Below are positions 23,340 to 36,200 of a DNA stretch of 64,000 bases, piece after piece (position 1 is the first letter of the stretch; each line of letters starts with the position of its first letter). Made by a program: the position numbers and the translations under genes. The DNA is from Triticum aestivum (Eukaryota; Streptophyta; Magnoliopsida; Poales; Poaceae), in contig NC_057812.1 in NCBI RefSeq assembly GCF_018294505.1, forward strand, positions 65,081,454 to 65,145,453, given 5' to 3'. The notes under the pieces were generated by a model. It was not told the DNA's origin and searched no databases. It saw only the letters and a list, made by a program, of their open reading frames with translations.

Positions 23340-26300
23340 ATGGCTCCTCCAACGCGCACGACTCCGAATCCTGATCCGCCACCACCTCCACCTCCTCCAG
23401 AGGCATGGCAAGCTGTGATGGCCGCAACCAATGCAAACACACAGTTGATCATGCAAATTCTTCAAGAGCGCAATCAAGGCAACCAAGGGAATCAAGGCAA
23501 CAATCAGAATCATTCTGCTACACTCAACCAGTTCCTTGCTAACGGGCCAAAGACTTTTAGCAATTGTGTTGAGGCAACCGATGCTGACGATTGGCTTGTG
23601 GATCTGTGCAAGCATTTCGAGTGCAGTAACGTCAGGCCTGAGGACTTTGTTAAGTTCGCTTCCTTCCAACTCAAAGATCAAGCTGCAGAATGGTTCCAGC
23701 AGTACAAGGATTCCAGAGGTGGACGTGTTTTCACTTGGGATGAATTCCGTCGAGATTTCAGAGCTCATCATATTCCTCAGAGCGTGGTTGAAAGCAAGCG
23801 TGAGGATTTCCTCAACCTGAAGCAAGGCTCTTTGTCTGTCTATGACTACAACAAGTTGTTTCAGAAGCTCGCCCGCTTTGCCAAGCAGGACGTCCCTGAT
23901 GAGAAGAGCATGATATACCAGTTCAGGGGTGGTCTCAGAGAAGAAATTCAGCTAGCTCTTGTTCTCTTTGAGCCCTTGAGATACGATGAGTTCTACAACA
24001 TGGCGTTGAAGCAAGAGGCTGCTCAACTGAGGTTTGATGCTTCCAAGAAGCGAGTCAGAGATGTTACTCCTTCTTCCTCTACTCAAGTGGCCAAGCAGCA
24101 GAAGTATTGGCTTCCTCCTCCTCCGTTCTGTCAGCCGTATCAGCAGAAGAGCAAAAGTGGCAGTGGATCTTCCCACCCACCCAACCCTGGCTTTCAGAAC
24201 AAGAGTTCGTCTCAAGCTCCAAGATAGAGTGCTCCGTATCACCGTCTGCTTTCAGAGGTCACGTGCAACAAGTGCCAACAAAAGGGTCACTATGCCAACA
24301 AGTGTTTCAACCAGAGGCGTCTTCCTCGTCCTCCTGTGAGATCGGCAAGTACAGCTGTGGTCAAGCATAACCCCAAGTATGCCAAGGTCAATATGGTGAA
24401 TGCAGCTCAAGCAGAGGATTCATCAGATGTCATCATGGGTAACCTCTCTGTTAATGATATTCCAGCTAAAGTTCTTTTTGACACTGGTGCATCGCATTGT
24501 TTTATCTCGAGACCTTTTGCATCTAAGCATGGGTGGTTTTCTCAAGTTATGCATAAGCCATTAGCAGTTGTCTCTCCGGGTAGATGTTTGCTTGCTAACT
24601 TTGAGGTTCCGGATATTTCTATCTCGATGGATGATTTCAAGTTTCTGTCTTCTCCAATGATCCTTGGTAACTCGGATATTGATCTTATTCTCGGGATGGA
24701 TTGGCTTTCTAAGCACAAGGCTCAGCTCGATTGTGCAGCCAGGCAGATTCAATTGACTCATTCGTCTGAGGATGTAATTGTTTTGCTGCTCGGGATAATA
24801 CTATCCGTCTGTTTTCTCTCAATGAGAAGGGTGAACTGGATGCTATCTCGCAAATTCCAGTCGTTTGCGAATATCAAGACGTCTTTCCAGAAGAGCTTCC
24901 AAGAATGCCTCCGCACCGGCCAGTTGAATTCATTATTGATCTTGAGCCCGGCACGGAACCTGTGTGCAAACGTCCTTACAAGCTCGGACCTGAAGAGTTG
25001 AAGGAGCTGAAGAAGCAACTCGATATTCAAGAGAAAATGGGTCTCATCCGGCCTAGTTCTTCTCCGTAGGGTTGTGGTGTTCTTTTTGTGAAGAAGAAGG
25101 ATGGAACGGACCGACTTTGTGTTGATTACCGTCCATTGAACAAGAAGACCATCAAGAACAAATACCCACTTCCCAACATCAACGAGCTGTTTGAACAACT
25201 CAAAGGTGCCCAAGTATTCTCCAAGCTTGATCTCCGTATGGGTTATCATCAGATTTGAATCCGTGAGCAAGATATTCCCAAGACGGCTTTCAGGACAAGC
25301 TATGGTTCATATGAATACACTGTCATGTCTTTTGGTCTCGTCAACGCTCCTCCGACGTTCTCTCGCATGATGAACTTCATCTTCAACGCCTACACCAATG
25401 ACTTCGTTTTGGTCTATCTCGATAACATTCTGGTTTTCTCGAAGAACAAGGAAGATCATGCCAAGCATTTGCGCTTGGTTCTTGATAAGCTGAGGGAACA
25501 CAAGTTCTATGCCAAGTTCTCCAAGTGCGAATTTTGGCTCGATGCGGTTCTTTATCTTGGTCATATCATCTCTGCCAAGGGCATTGCCGTGAATCCTGAG
25601 AAGGTGTCTGCAATTGTGAATTGGGAACTTCCTCAGAACGTGAAGCAACTCCGCAGCTTCCTTGGTCTCGCAAGCTACTGTCGTAGATTCGTTGAAAACT
25701 TTTCTAAGATCGCGAAGCCTCTCTCTAATCTTCTCCAGAAGCACGTCAAGTACGTTTGGTCTCCGGAGTGTGACATTGCTTTCAACACTTTGAAAGAGAA
25801 ATTGATCACTGCTCCAGTTCTAACTCCGCCTGATGAATCCAAGCTGTACGAGGTCTTTTGTGATGCCTCTCTCCAAAGTCTTGGCGCAGTATTGATGCAA
25901 GAGAAGAAAGTTATTGCTTATACCTCTCGCTAGTTGAAGCCTAATGAGAAGAACTACCCCACTCATGATCTCGAGTTGGTGGCAGTTGTGCATGCTCTTT
26001 TGACTTGGAGACATCTCTTATTGGGAAGAAAAGTGGACATTTTCACTGACCACAAGAGTCTCAAGTACATCTTCACTCAGCCTAATCTCAACCTCAGGCA
26101 AACTCGATGGGTCGAAATAATTCAAGAGTATAATATGAGTATCGAGTATACTCCAGGCAAGGCCAATGTGATTGCTGACGCATTGAGCAGAAAGGCTTAT
26201 TGCAACAGTTTGATTCTCAAGCCTTATCAACCCGAGCTTTGTGAAGCTTTCCGCAAACTTAACCTGCAAGTTGTTCCCCAAGGTTTCCTCGCCAACCTTC

Positions 26301-27747
26301 AAGTCTCTCCTACCTTGGAAGACCAGATTCACCAAGCCCAACTTCTTGATGCTATGGTGAAAAGGTGAAGATTGGGATTGCCAAGAGTCAACCCAAGTAC
26401 AAGTGCTACCGCCTTGATGACAAGGATACTCTCTTCTTCGAGGATCGTATTGTTGTACCCAAAGGTGACCTCCGTAAAGTGATCTTGAACAAGGTTCACA
26501 ATTCTCTCCTCTCCATCCACCCAGGGAGTACGAAGATGTATCAGGACCTCAAGCAGGCTTATTGGTGGACTCAAATGAAGCGCGAGATTGCTCAATTCGT
26601 GAATGAATGTGATGTCTGCAGAAGAGTGAAGGCAGAACACCAAAGGCCAGCTGGTCTCCTCCAACCTCTTGCCATTCCAGAATGGAAGTTTGATCACATT
26701 GAAATGGACTTCGTGACTAGGTTTCCAGAGTCCAAGCGTGGCAATGATGCTATATTCGTTGTCATCGACAAACTCAACAAAGTGGCTCACTTTCTGCCTA
26801 TCAAAGAGTCGATCACTGCAGCTCAATTGGCGGACCTCTATACCTCTCGAATTGTCTCCCTGCACGGTATTCCACAAGTGATCTCTTCAGACCGTGGCAG
26901 CATCTTTACCTCAAAGTTTTGGGATTCTTTTTAGAAGGCCATGGGCACCAACATTCGTTTCAGCACAGCTTTCCATCCTCAAACTAGCGGTCAAGTCGAG
27001 CATGTCAACCAGATTCTTGAAGATATGCTCAGGGCTTGTGTGATCTCCTTCGGCATGAAGTGGGAGGATTGTCTTCCTTATGCTGAATTCTCCTACAACA
27101 ACAGTTTTCAAGCAAGTTCGGGCAAGGCCCCATTTGAAATTCTGTATGGCAGGAAGTGCCGTACCCCTCTCAACTGGTCTGAAACCGGTGAATGTCAGAT
27201 TTTGGGTAATGACTTAATCACAAAGGCAGAGGAAATGTGCAAAGTCATTCGAGATAACCTCAAAGCAGCCCAATCCTGCCAGAAGAGCTACTATGATAGC
27301 AAGCACCGTGATTTGGCTTTCGAGATCGGAGATCATATTTACCTCCGCGTCTCTCCTATGAAAGGTACTCGTCGCTTTGGTATCAAAGGGAAGCTTGCCC
27401 CCAGATACGTGGGACCTTTCAAGATTGTCAACAAGAGAGGCGATCTCGCCTATCAACTCGAGCTTCCTTCAAACTTTGCAAATGTTCATGACGTGTTCCA
27501 TGTCTCTCAGCTTCGAAAGTGCTTCAAGACTCCTGACCGCACCGTCAACTTTGAGGACATTGAGCTCCAAGAAGATCTCTCTTATCGTGAGCACCAAGTT
27601 GCTATTCTTGAAGAGATTGAACGCAAGACTCGCAATAAGTCAATCAAATTTCTCAAAGTCAAGTGGTCACACCATTCCGACCATGAAGCTACCTGGGAAC
27701 GCGAGGATCACCTCTGTTCTGAGTACCCGGCGTTCTTTCAGTCCTAG
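23340..27747 (+). pseudogene. Gypsy gag-pol copy 1, disrupted
   Basis: Gag begins at ATG 23340 (MAPPTRTTPNPDPPPPPPPP), with a zinc knuckle CNKCQQKGHYANKC (CX2CX4HX4C, intact). Protease DTGA follows (about 24480-24492), then reverse transcriptase, RNase H, an integrase with Asp-Asp-Glu blocks (EMDFVTRFP; SSDRGS; GQVEHVNQ), and a chromodomain ending EYPAFFQS with stop at 27745-27747. Lesions: stops at 24225 (TAG), 25067 (TAG), 25256 (TGA), 25931 (TAG) and 26932 (TAG), and frameshifts at about 24780-24785 and 26360-26363. The RT active site reads YLDN at 25415-25426, losing the second Asp. The leader lacks 719 bp present in copy 2. Length and order otherwise fit a full chromovirus polyprotein of about 1450 residues. 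Confidence 0.93.
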
Positions 27748-27768
27748 ATCTCGCGACGAGATCCTTTC

Positions 27769-27783
27769 GTAGTGGTGGAGTGT
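27769..27783 (+). other. Polypurine tract, gypsy copy 1
   Basis: gtagtggtggagtgt lies immediately upstream of LTR 2. The same sequence precedes LTR 3. Confidence 0.7.
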
Positions 27784-28315
27784 TGTAACACCCCGGATGT
27801 AACTTTCCCAATTTGTACTCCAACTCTTGCCGTTTCCGGCTTTAAGTTAATTTATTTTCTCGGGTTCGGGTTTTTGTCTCCGTGTGTTGTTGTCATTGTC
27901 ATGCATCTCATATCATATCATCATGTGCATTGCATTTGCATACGTGTTCATAGCATGCATTCGAGCATTTTCCCCGTTATCCGTTTTGCATTCCGGCGCT
28001 TCGTTCTCCTCCGGTGGCCATTTCTAGCTTTCTTTCGTGTGTGGGGATTAAACATTTCTGGATTGGACCGAGACTTGCCAAGCGGCCTTGGTTTACTACC
28101 GGTAGGCCGCCTGTCAAGTTTCGTACCATTTAGACTTCGTTTGATACTCCAACGGTTAACCGAGGGACCGAGAAGGCCTCGTGTGTGTTGCAGCCTAACA
28201 CCTCTCCAATTTGGCCCAAAACCCACCTAAGCCTTCTCCATCTTCTAGATCTTTCAATCACGATCGCGTGGTCGAAAACCGCACCTCATTTGGACTCTCC
28301 TAGCTCCCTCTATGC

Positions 28316-28323
28316 CTATTTAA
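28316..28323 (+). promoter_or_regulatory. TATA-like element of gypsy LTR 2
   Basis: ctatttaa at the position equivalent to 19209 in LTR 1. This LTR would drive copy 2. Confidence 0.55.
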
Positions 28324-28557
28324 GGACACCCCCGAATTTCTTCTTCCCCTTCCTCCCGAAAACCTAGATACAAATCATCATCGTCGCCCGCCGGACAAAC
28401 TCCCCCCGCCGACGGACACGTCCGAATCTCCACCCCGCCGCCACGTGTCGCCATGCCGTTGGTCCACGCCCCGCGCCCACATCGCCTCTGTCCGCCTCCC
28501 GCCGCGGCCCGGGAGCCCGGAGCCGGCCCCCGCGGCCCGCTCCCTCGCCCCGCCTCC

Positions 28558-28845
28558 NNNNNNNNNNNNNNNNNNNNNNNNNNNNNNNNNNNNNNNNNNN
28601 NNNNNNNNNNNNNNNNNNNNNNNNNNNNNNNNNNNNNNNNNNNNNNNNNNNNNNNNNNNNNNNNNNNNNNNNNNNNNNNNNNNNNNNNNNNNNNNNNNNN
28701 NNNNNNNNNNNNNNNNNNNNNNNNNNNNNNNNNNNNNNNNNNNNNNNNNNNNNNNNNNNNNNNNNNNNNNNNNNNNNNNNNNNNNNNNNNNNNNNNNNNN
28801 NNNNNNNNNNNNNNNNNNNNNNNNNNNNNNNNNNNNNNNNNNNNN
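28558..28845. other. Assembly gap (288 N) in LTR 2
   Basis: An N run in the same GC-rich leader as the gaps in LTR 1 and LTR 3. Confidence 0.99.
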
Positions 28846-29290
28846 CGCCGTCCGGCGACCTCCTCCGACCACCGCCTCGCCTCCTCGCGCCGGCAAGCTC
28901 CTCAACTCCGGCGGCCACCCCCCATTTCTGGCGAACCTCGGGGCACGTGCAAACCCTAGATCTGGGAGGTGTTTTTTTCTTCTAAGTCCCAAAAATCCCA
29001 GATCCATATGCTCCTGTTCATTGTGTCGTATCTCCGCATCCGTAGCTCCGTTTTTGGCATATAGCATATCAAAATGTTCATCTCAGAGCATACATCATTT
29101 AATTCCATTGCATCATTTTCATTTGAGTTCATCTTGATGCCCGAAATGCTGTTAGAAGAGTGCTACTTGAGATAATTGTCAGGTCTGCTGCTCCATTTAG
29201 AGATTTGTCATTTTTTCCATGATTATTGTGTGCATGATAGGCCCATGAGTTCTACATATGTTTTGTTAAGGGTTTTGCCATCTTTCCAGA

Positions 29291-29300
29291 NNNNNNNNNN
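29291..29300. other. Short gap (10 N) in LTR 2
   Basis: Comparison with LTR 1 shows only about one base should be here (tttccaga-t-gtgcaaccc). The ten Ns are a placeholder at a contig join, not missing sequence. Confidence 0.95.
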
Positions 29301-31063
29301 GTGCAACCCATGTATTTTTGTGGTGTGTGTGGTGACTAGTACAAGCTTGCAAAGTGGTGCACTTGGTAATTCTGATTTCAGGGACTTAGCATTTCCACTA
29401 AGTCTTTGATCTGTTTATCTCATATGGCCATATGTTCATGTTATTTCCTAGCGATCTGTGCCTCTTTTGAGGATGATCAGTAAGGATGTTTTTTTAATCT
29501 TGTAGTGCTCTATACATCCATGCCTTTGTTTGCAATTATGGAGCACCCTAGCTTGAGTCAATCGAGCTCTACTTTTGCTACTTTGTGAATCTGGGCAGAT
29601 TGTCTACTAGTTAGCGATTTTGCGGATGATGTTGTAGTTGATAGGTGCATGCTATGTTATTGTAATTGCCATGTCTAGCTTGTATTTTGTGTATTCTTGA
29701 TGGGTGTATGCTTATCTTATCATGACTTGCTCTGTAGTGAGTGCATCGAGCTCGTAAACATGCCTACTTGATATCTGTTTCAGCATGTTCCAGTTTTCAC
29801 TAAGTCTGTGATCTGCTTATGTTTTTGCCATGTTCACATGCTTGCAATTGTATTTTCTGATCCCTTTTGTCTCAAGGTCACTAAGGGACTTTTGTTAAGC
29901 TCTTTGAGTAGCTCCATGCCATGCTTTACTTTGCCATGTTCTGGTCCTGTAGCATGTAGTTTTGTTGCTCCGAAGAGTGCTACCTGATCTGAAATTCCAG
30001 ACAAGTGTTGATTTCACTAAGTCTGAAATCTGTTTGTCATATGCATTTTTGCCATGCTTGTTTGAACCTGTTAATTAATGAATTGGCCGTAGCTCAGTGC
30101 TAGACTTTTGTTAAGCATCATGAATGCATCCCTGCCATGTATTTTTATGCCATGTTTGGGTGAGGTAGCATGTTCATCTCATTGCTTTTAGATGGCTACT
30201 TGCTGTAACTCGCAGACCGGTGTCATATTTGAATTGCTTGCCATTTCCAAACCGTAACTCCGATTCCGGCGTTCTTTATATCGTTTTCAAGCAATTTCAT
30301 CTCATCTTTCTAGTGGCACACTTGGATTCGCAAGTTGAGGCCAGGTTCATGCATTCCTTGTCACATCTTGCATATGCATCCCGCATCGCATCCCGCATAG
30401 CATATCATCTTTGCATCATTTTGTTCGAGCTTGCACGTGGTTGATTGTGTCCTTGTTGCTTGTTTGTATTGTTTGGGTAGAGCCGGGAGACGAGTTCGCT
30501 AACGAGGAGCCCGTTGAGTTTGCTTTCGAGGATCCGGTCAACTCTGACAACTTTGCAGGCAAGATGATCATACCCTCGAAATCACTACTACCTTTGCTTT
30601 GCTAGATGCTCGCTCTTTTGCTATGCCAATGCTACGATGCCTACCACTTGCTTTCAAGCCTCCCAAATTGCCATGTCAAACCTCCAACCCACCTTGTCCT
30701 AGCAAACCGTTGATTGGCTATGTTACCGCTTTGCTCAGCCCCTCTTATAGCGTTGCTAGTTGCAGGTGAAGATGGAAGGCCGTTCCTTGTTGGAACAATA
30801 TTTACTTGTTGGGATATCATTATATTATCTTGTTCTCTTAATGCATCTATATACTGGGTAAAGGGTGGAAGGCTCGGCCTCTCGCCTAGTGTTTTGTTCC
30901 ACTCTTGCCGCCCTAGTTTTCCGTCATATCGGTGTTATGTTCCCGGATTTTGCGTTCCTTACGCGGTTGGGTTATAATGGGAACCCCTTGATAGTTCGCC
31001 TTGATTAAAGCTTTTCCAGCAATGCCCAACCTTGGTTTTACCATTTGCCACCTAGCCTCTTTT

Positions 31064-31271
31064 NNNNNNNNNNNNNNNNNNNNNNNNNNNNNNNNNNNNN
31101 NNNNNNNNNNNNNNNNNNNNNNNNNNNNNNNNNNNNNNNNNNNNNNNNNNNNNNNNNNNNNNNNNNNNNNNNNNNNNNNNNNNNNNNNNNNNNNNNNNNN
31201 NNNNNNNNNNNNNNNNNNNNNNNNNNNNNNNNNNNNNNNNNNNNNNNNNNNNNNNNNNNNNNNNNNNNNNN
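31064..31271. other. Assembly gap (208 N) in LTR 2
   Basis: In LTR 1 and LTR 3 the equivalent interval is only about 90-95 bp, so the gap is over-sized. Confidence 0.97.
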
Positions 31272-32286
31272 GGTGGCTACCAGGGGCAACTCTGGGCTGG
31301 CCTACCAGAAGTTTAGACAATCTGAGTGTGCCCTGAGAAAGAGATATGTGCAGCTCCTATCGGGATTTGTCGGCACGTTCGGGCGGTGTTGCTGGTCTTG
31401 TTTTACCCTGTCGAAGTGTCTTGAAGAACCGAGATACCGAGTCTGATCGGAACGTCTCGGGAGGAGGTCTATTCCTTCGTTAACCGTGAGAGCTTGTCAT
31501 GGGCTAAGTTGGGACTCCCCTGTAGGGATTTGAACTTTCGAAAGCCGTGCCCGCAGTTATGGGCAGATGGGAATTTGTTAATGTCCGGTTGTAGATAACT
31601 TGAACCTTAACTTAATTAAAATGAATCAACTGAGTGTGTTACCGTGATGGCCTCTTCTCGACGGAGCCCGGGAAGTGGACACGGTGTTAGAGTAATGTTT
31701 GCGCTGGTTGCTCTCTAGTTTCCCGCTCGCGCTTTGCCTCCTCTTCTTGCTCTCTTTTGCGAACAGGATAGTCACCATATTTGCTAGTCGCTTGCTGCAG
31801 CTCCATATATTTGTACCTTGCCTTACCTATAAGCTTAAATAGTCTTGATCGCGAGGGTGCAAGATTGCTGAGTCCCTGTGGCTCACAGATTACTATTACA
31901 CCAGATGCAGGGCCTGACGATTCTGCTCCAGGTGACGCGCTCGAGCTCAAGTGGGAGTTCGACGAGGACTCTCAATGATACTATGTTTCCTTTCATGATG
32001 ATCAGTAGTGGTGCCCAGTTGGGGTTGATCGGGACCGTGTCGCATGTTGGGTTCTCTTTTATTTTGGCGCCGTAGTCGGGCCATGAGTGTTTGGATGATG
32101 TATTGTTATTTATGTACTTGATTGACGTGGCGAGTGTATGCCAACTATGTTATCTCCCCTTTTATCATCTATATTACATGGGATGTTGTGAAGATTACCT
32201 AACTTGCGACATATGCCTTCAATGCGATTATGCCTCTAAGTCGTGCCTCGACACGTGGGAGATATAGTCGCATCGAGGGTGTTACA

Positions 32287-32303
32287 AGTTGGTAATCAGA
32301 GCC
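32287..32303 (+). other. Primer binding site, gypsy copy 2
   Basis: Identical to the site after LTR 1 (agttggtaatcagagcc). Confidence 0.8.
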
Positions 32304-32383
32304 TTCCCCGACCTTAGGAGCCCCATTGCTTGATCGTTTTTAGCGGCCGAGTTGTGTCTAGAAAAATGTGTTGAGTCATTTAG

Positions 32384-33102
32384 GAATTATATATTGGAGA
32401 GTTTACGAATTCTTTTTACTTCCTAGTCTCCTCATCGCTTTGGTAAGGCATCCTGACGTAGAGTTTTGACTCTTCTCTTCTCAAATTACACAATTTTTTT
32501 TAGGATCACGCGGGTATCTTGGAATCGTTCCGATGGTTTTATGATGAGAACATTGTCTTGGTGCCTCCTGTCAGGGGTTTTGTGGAAGTGTCCCGGGGAG
32601 TTGAGCTCTTAGGTATTGTCGTCATAATTTTATCGTTGCAGTTCTGGAATACCTTAGTTTAGTACACCGACATCGAAAATCTATTTTATGCAGTTCGTTG
32701 GTGAGATAACCTCGACGCCACCCAGTACTGGGGCGGGAGTTCGGGAGTATCGCCATAACTTGTATAACGGATGCTTTTCGAAGGTTGAGGTAGATGGTTT
32801 CCGAAGTTTTTCTCGGTTATGTGTTGAAGGATGGATACAGCTGGATGTAGGATTTGTTAGTTTTGGGTGAGATATTATGCTTCCCCTGTATCCCCAACAC
32901 CTGATTGCATAACCGGAAAGGTTCGGGAGTTTCATAGGTGGGAATTCTAGTAGCTCTAGTTCTTCTTCCACGGATAGTTGGTTTGAGATTGGGATTTCTT
33001 ACTGAGTATTCGTTCTTGATCCGTACCTTCTTGATTTATTTCTCTACCTAAATTCTAAGTGGCTTCTCAATTTATGGATCTGTGACCATTTCAAGAGGAA
33101 TG
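32384..33102 (+). other. Leader segment present only in gypsy copy 2
   Basis: Both copies are collinear for 97 bp after the LTR. Copy 2 then has 719 extra bases before cattcgttcattt, the point where copy 1 resumes at 23228. It has no convincing ORF. It probably belongs to the original 5' untranslated region and was deleted from copy 1. The reverse (insertion) is less likely because no TSD or terminal repeat is seen. Confidence 0.75.
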
Positions 33103-33214
33103 CATTCGTTCATTTTTGTTCGGATGTGAAGACTATACGTTGCAATTTTCATTCCGTTGGATTCAGCTTCAATATTTGTCTATCAATGTGCTAATGGATG
33201 TCAACCTCTTCAGG

Positions 33215-36200
33215 ATGGCTCCTCCAACGCGCATGACTCCGAATCCTGATCCGCCACCACCTCCACCTCCTCCAGAGGCATGGCAAGCTGTGATGGCCGC
33301 AACCAATGCAAACACATAGTTGATCATGCAAATTCTTCAAGAGCGCAATCAAGGCAACCAAGGGAATCAAGGCAACAATCAGAATCATTCTGCTACACTC
33401 AACCAGTTCCTTGCTAACGGGCCAAAGACTTTCAGCAATTGTGTTGAGGCAACCGATGCTAATGATTGTCTTGTGGATCTGTGCAAGCATTTCGAGTGCA
33501 GTAACATCAGGCCTGAGGACTTTGTTAAGTTTGCTTCCTTCCAACTCAAAGATCAAGCTGCAGAATGGTTCCAGCAGTACAAGGATTCCAGAGGTGGACG
33601 TGTTATCACTTGGGATGAATTCCGTCGAGATTTCAGAGCTCATCATATTCCTCAGAGCGTGGTTGAAAGCAAGCGTGAGGATTTCCGCAACCTGAAGCAA
33701 GGCTCTTTGTCTATCTATGACTACAACAAGTTGTTTCAGAAGCTCGCCTGCTTTGCCAAGCAGGACGTCCCTGATGAGAAGAGCATGATATACCAGTTCA
33801 GGGGTGGTCTCAGAGAAGAAATTCAGCTAGCTCTTGTTCTCTTTGAGCCCTTGAGATACGATGAGTTCTACAACATGGCATTGAAGCAAGAGGCTGCTCA
33901 ACTGAGGTGTGATGCTTCCAAGAAGCGAGTCAGAGATGTTACTCCTTCTTCCTCTACTCAAGTGGCCAAGCAGCAGAAGTATTGGCTTCCTCCTCCTCCG
34001 TTCCGTCAGCCGTATCAGCAGAAGAGCAAAAGTGGCAGTGGATCTTCCCACCCACCCAACCCTGGCTTTCAGAACAAGAGTTCGTCTCAAGCTCCAAGAT
34101 CGAGTGCTCCGTATCACCGTCCGCTTTCAGAGGTCACGTGCAACAAGTGCCAACAGAAGGGTCACTATGCCAACAAGTATTTCAACCAAAGGCGTCTTCC
34201 TCCTCCTCCTGTGAGATCGGCAAGTATAGCTGTGGTCAAGCATAACCCCAAGTACGCCAAGGTCAATATGGTGAATGCAGCTCAAGCAGAGGATTCATCA
34301 GATGTCATCATGGGTAACCTCCCTGTTAATGATATTCCAGCTAAAGTTCTTTTTGACACTGGTGCATCGCATTGTTTTATCTCGAGACCTTTTGCATCTA
34401 AGCATGGGTGGTTTTCTCAAGTTATGCATAAGCCATTAGCAGTTGTCTTTCCGGGTAGATGTTTGCTTGCTAACTACGAGGTTCCGGATATTTCTATCTC
34501 AAAGGGTGATTTCAAGTTTCTGTCTTCTCCAATGATCCTTGGTAACTCGGATATTGATCTTATTCTCGGGATGGATTGGCTTTCCAAGCACAAGGCTCAG
34601 CTCGATTGTGCAGCCAGGCAGATTCAATTGACTCATTCGTCTGAGGATGTAATTGTTTTGCTGCTCGGGATAATACTATCCATCTGTTTTCTCTCAATGA
34701 GAAGGGTGAACTGGATGCTATCTCGCAAATTCCAGTCGTTTGCGAATATCAAGACGTCTTTCCAGAAGAGCTTCCAGGAATGCCTCCGCACCGGCCAGTT
34801 GAATTCATTATTGATCTTGAGCCCGGCACGAAACCTGTGTGCAAACGTCCTTACAAGCTCGGACCTGAAGAGTTGAAGGAGCTGAAGAAGCAACTCGATA
34901 TTCAAGAGAAAATGGGTCTCATCCGGCCTAGTTCTTCTCCGTGGGGTTGTGGTGTTCTTTTTGTGAAGAAGAAGGATGGAACGGACCGACTTTGTGTTGA
35001 TTACCGTCCATTGAACAAGAAGACCATCAAGAACAAATACCCACTTCCCAACATCAACGAGCTGTTCGAACAACTCAAAGGTTCCCAAGTATTCTCCAAG
35101 CTTGATCTCCATATGGGTTATCATTAGATTCGAATCCGTGAGCAAGATATTCCCAAGACGGCTTTCAGGACAAGCTATGGTTCATATGAATACACTGTCA
35201 TGTCTTTTGGTCTCGTCAATGCTCCTCCGACGTTCTCTCGCATGATGAACTTCATCTTCAACGCCTACACCAATGACTTCGTTTTGGTCTATCTCGACGA
35301 CATTCTGGTTTTGTCGAAGAACAAGGAAGATCATGCCAAGCATTTGCGCTTGGTTCTTGATAAGCTGAGGAAACACAAGTTCTACTCCAAGTTCTCCAAG
35401 TGCGAATTTTGGCTCGATGCGGTTCTTTATCTTGGTCATATCATCTCTGCCAAGGGCATTGCCGTGAATCCTGAGAAGGTGTCTGCAATTATGAATTGGG
35501 AACCTCCTCAGAACGTGAAGCAACTCCGTAGCTTCCTCGGTCTCGCAAGCTACTGTCATAGATTCATTGAAAACTTTTCTAAGATCGCGAAGCCTATCTC
35601 TAATCTTCTCCAGAAGCACGTCAAGTACGTTTGGTCTCCGGAGTGTGACATTGCTTTCAACACTTTGAAAGAGAAATTGATCACTGCTCCAGTTCTAACT
35701 CCGCCTGATGAATCCAAGCCGTACGAGGTCTTTGTGATGCCTCTCTCCAAGGTCTTGGCGCAGTATTGATGCTAGAGAAGAAAGTTGTTGCTTATACCTC
35801 TCGCCAGTTGAAGCCTAATGAGAAGAACTACCCCACTCATGATCTCGAGTTGGCGGCAGTTGTGCATGCTCTTTTGACTTGGAGACATCTCTTATTGGGA
35901 AGAAAAGTGGACATTTTCACTGACCACAAGAGTCTCAAGTACATCTTCACTCAGCCTAATCTCAACCTCAGGCAAACTCGATGGGTCGAAATGACTCAAG
36001 AGTATAATCCGAGTATCGAGTATACTCCAGGCAAGGCCAATGTGATTGCTGACGCATTGAGCAGAAAGGCTTATTGCAACAGTTTGATTCTCAAGCCTTA
36101 TCAACCCGAGCTTTGTGAAGCTTTTCGCAAACTTAACTTGCAAGTTGTTCCCCAAGGTTTCCTCGCCAACCTTAAAGTCTCTCCTACCTTGGAATACCAG

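Larger units (their letters stand above)
27784..32286 (+). repeat. Gypsy LTR 2 (shared, central)
   Basis: The LTR is 4503 bp including three gaps (28558-28845, 29291-29300, 31064-31271). It serves as 3' LTR of copy 1 and 5' LTR of copy 2. The first 700 bp and the last kilobase carry most of the variants of LTR 3 against LTR 1. The stretch from about 29090 to 30826 has no mismatch to LTR 1 that I can find apart from the 10-N gap. Confidence 0.92.
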
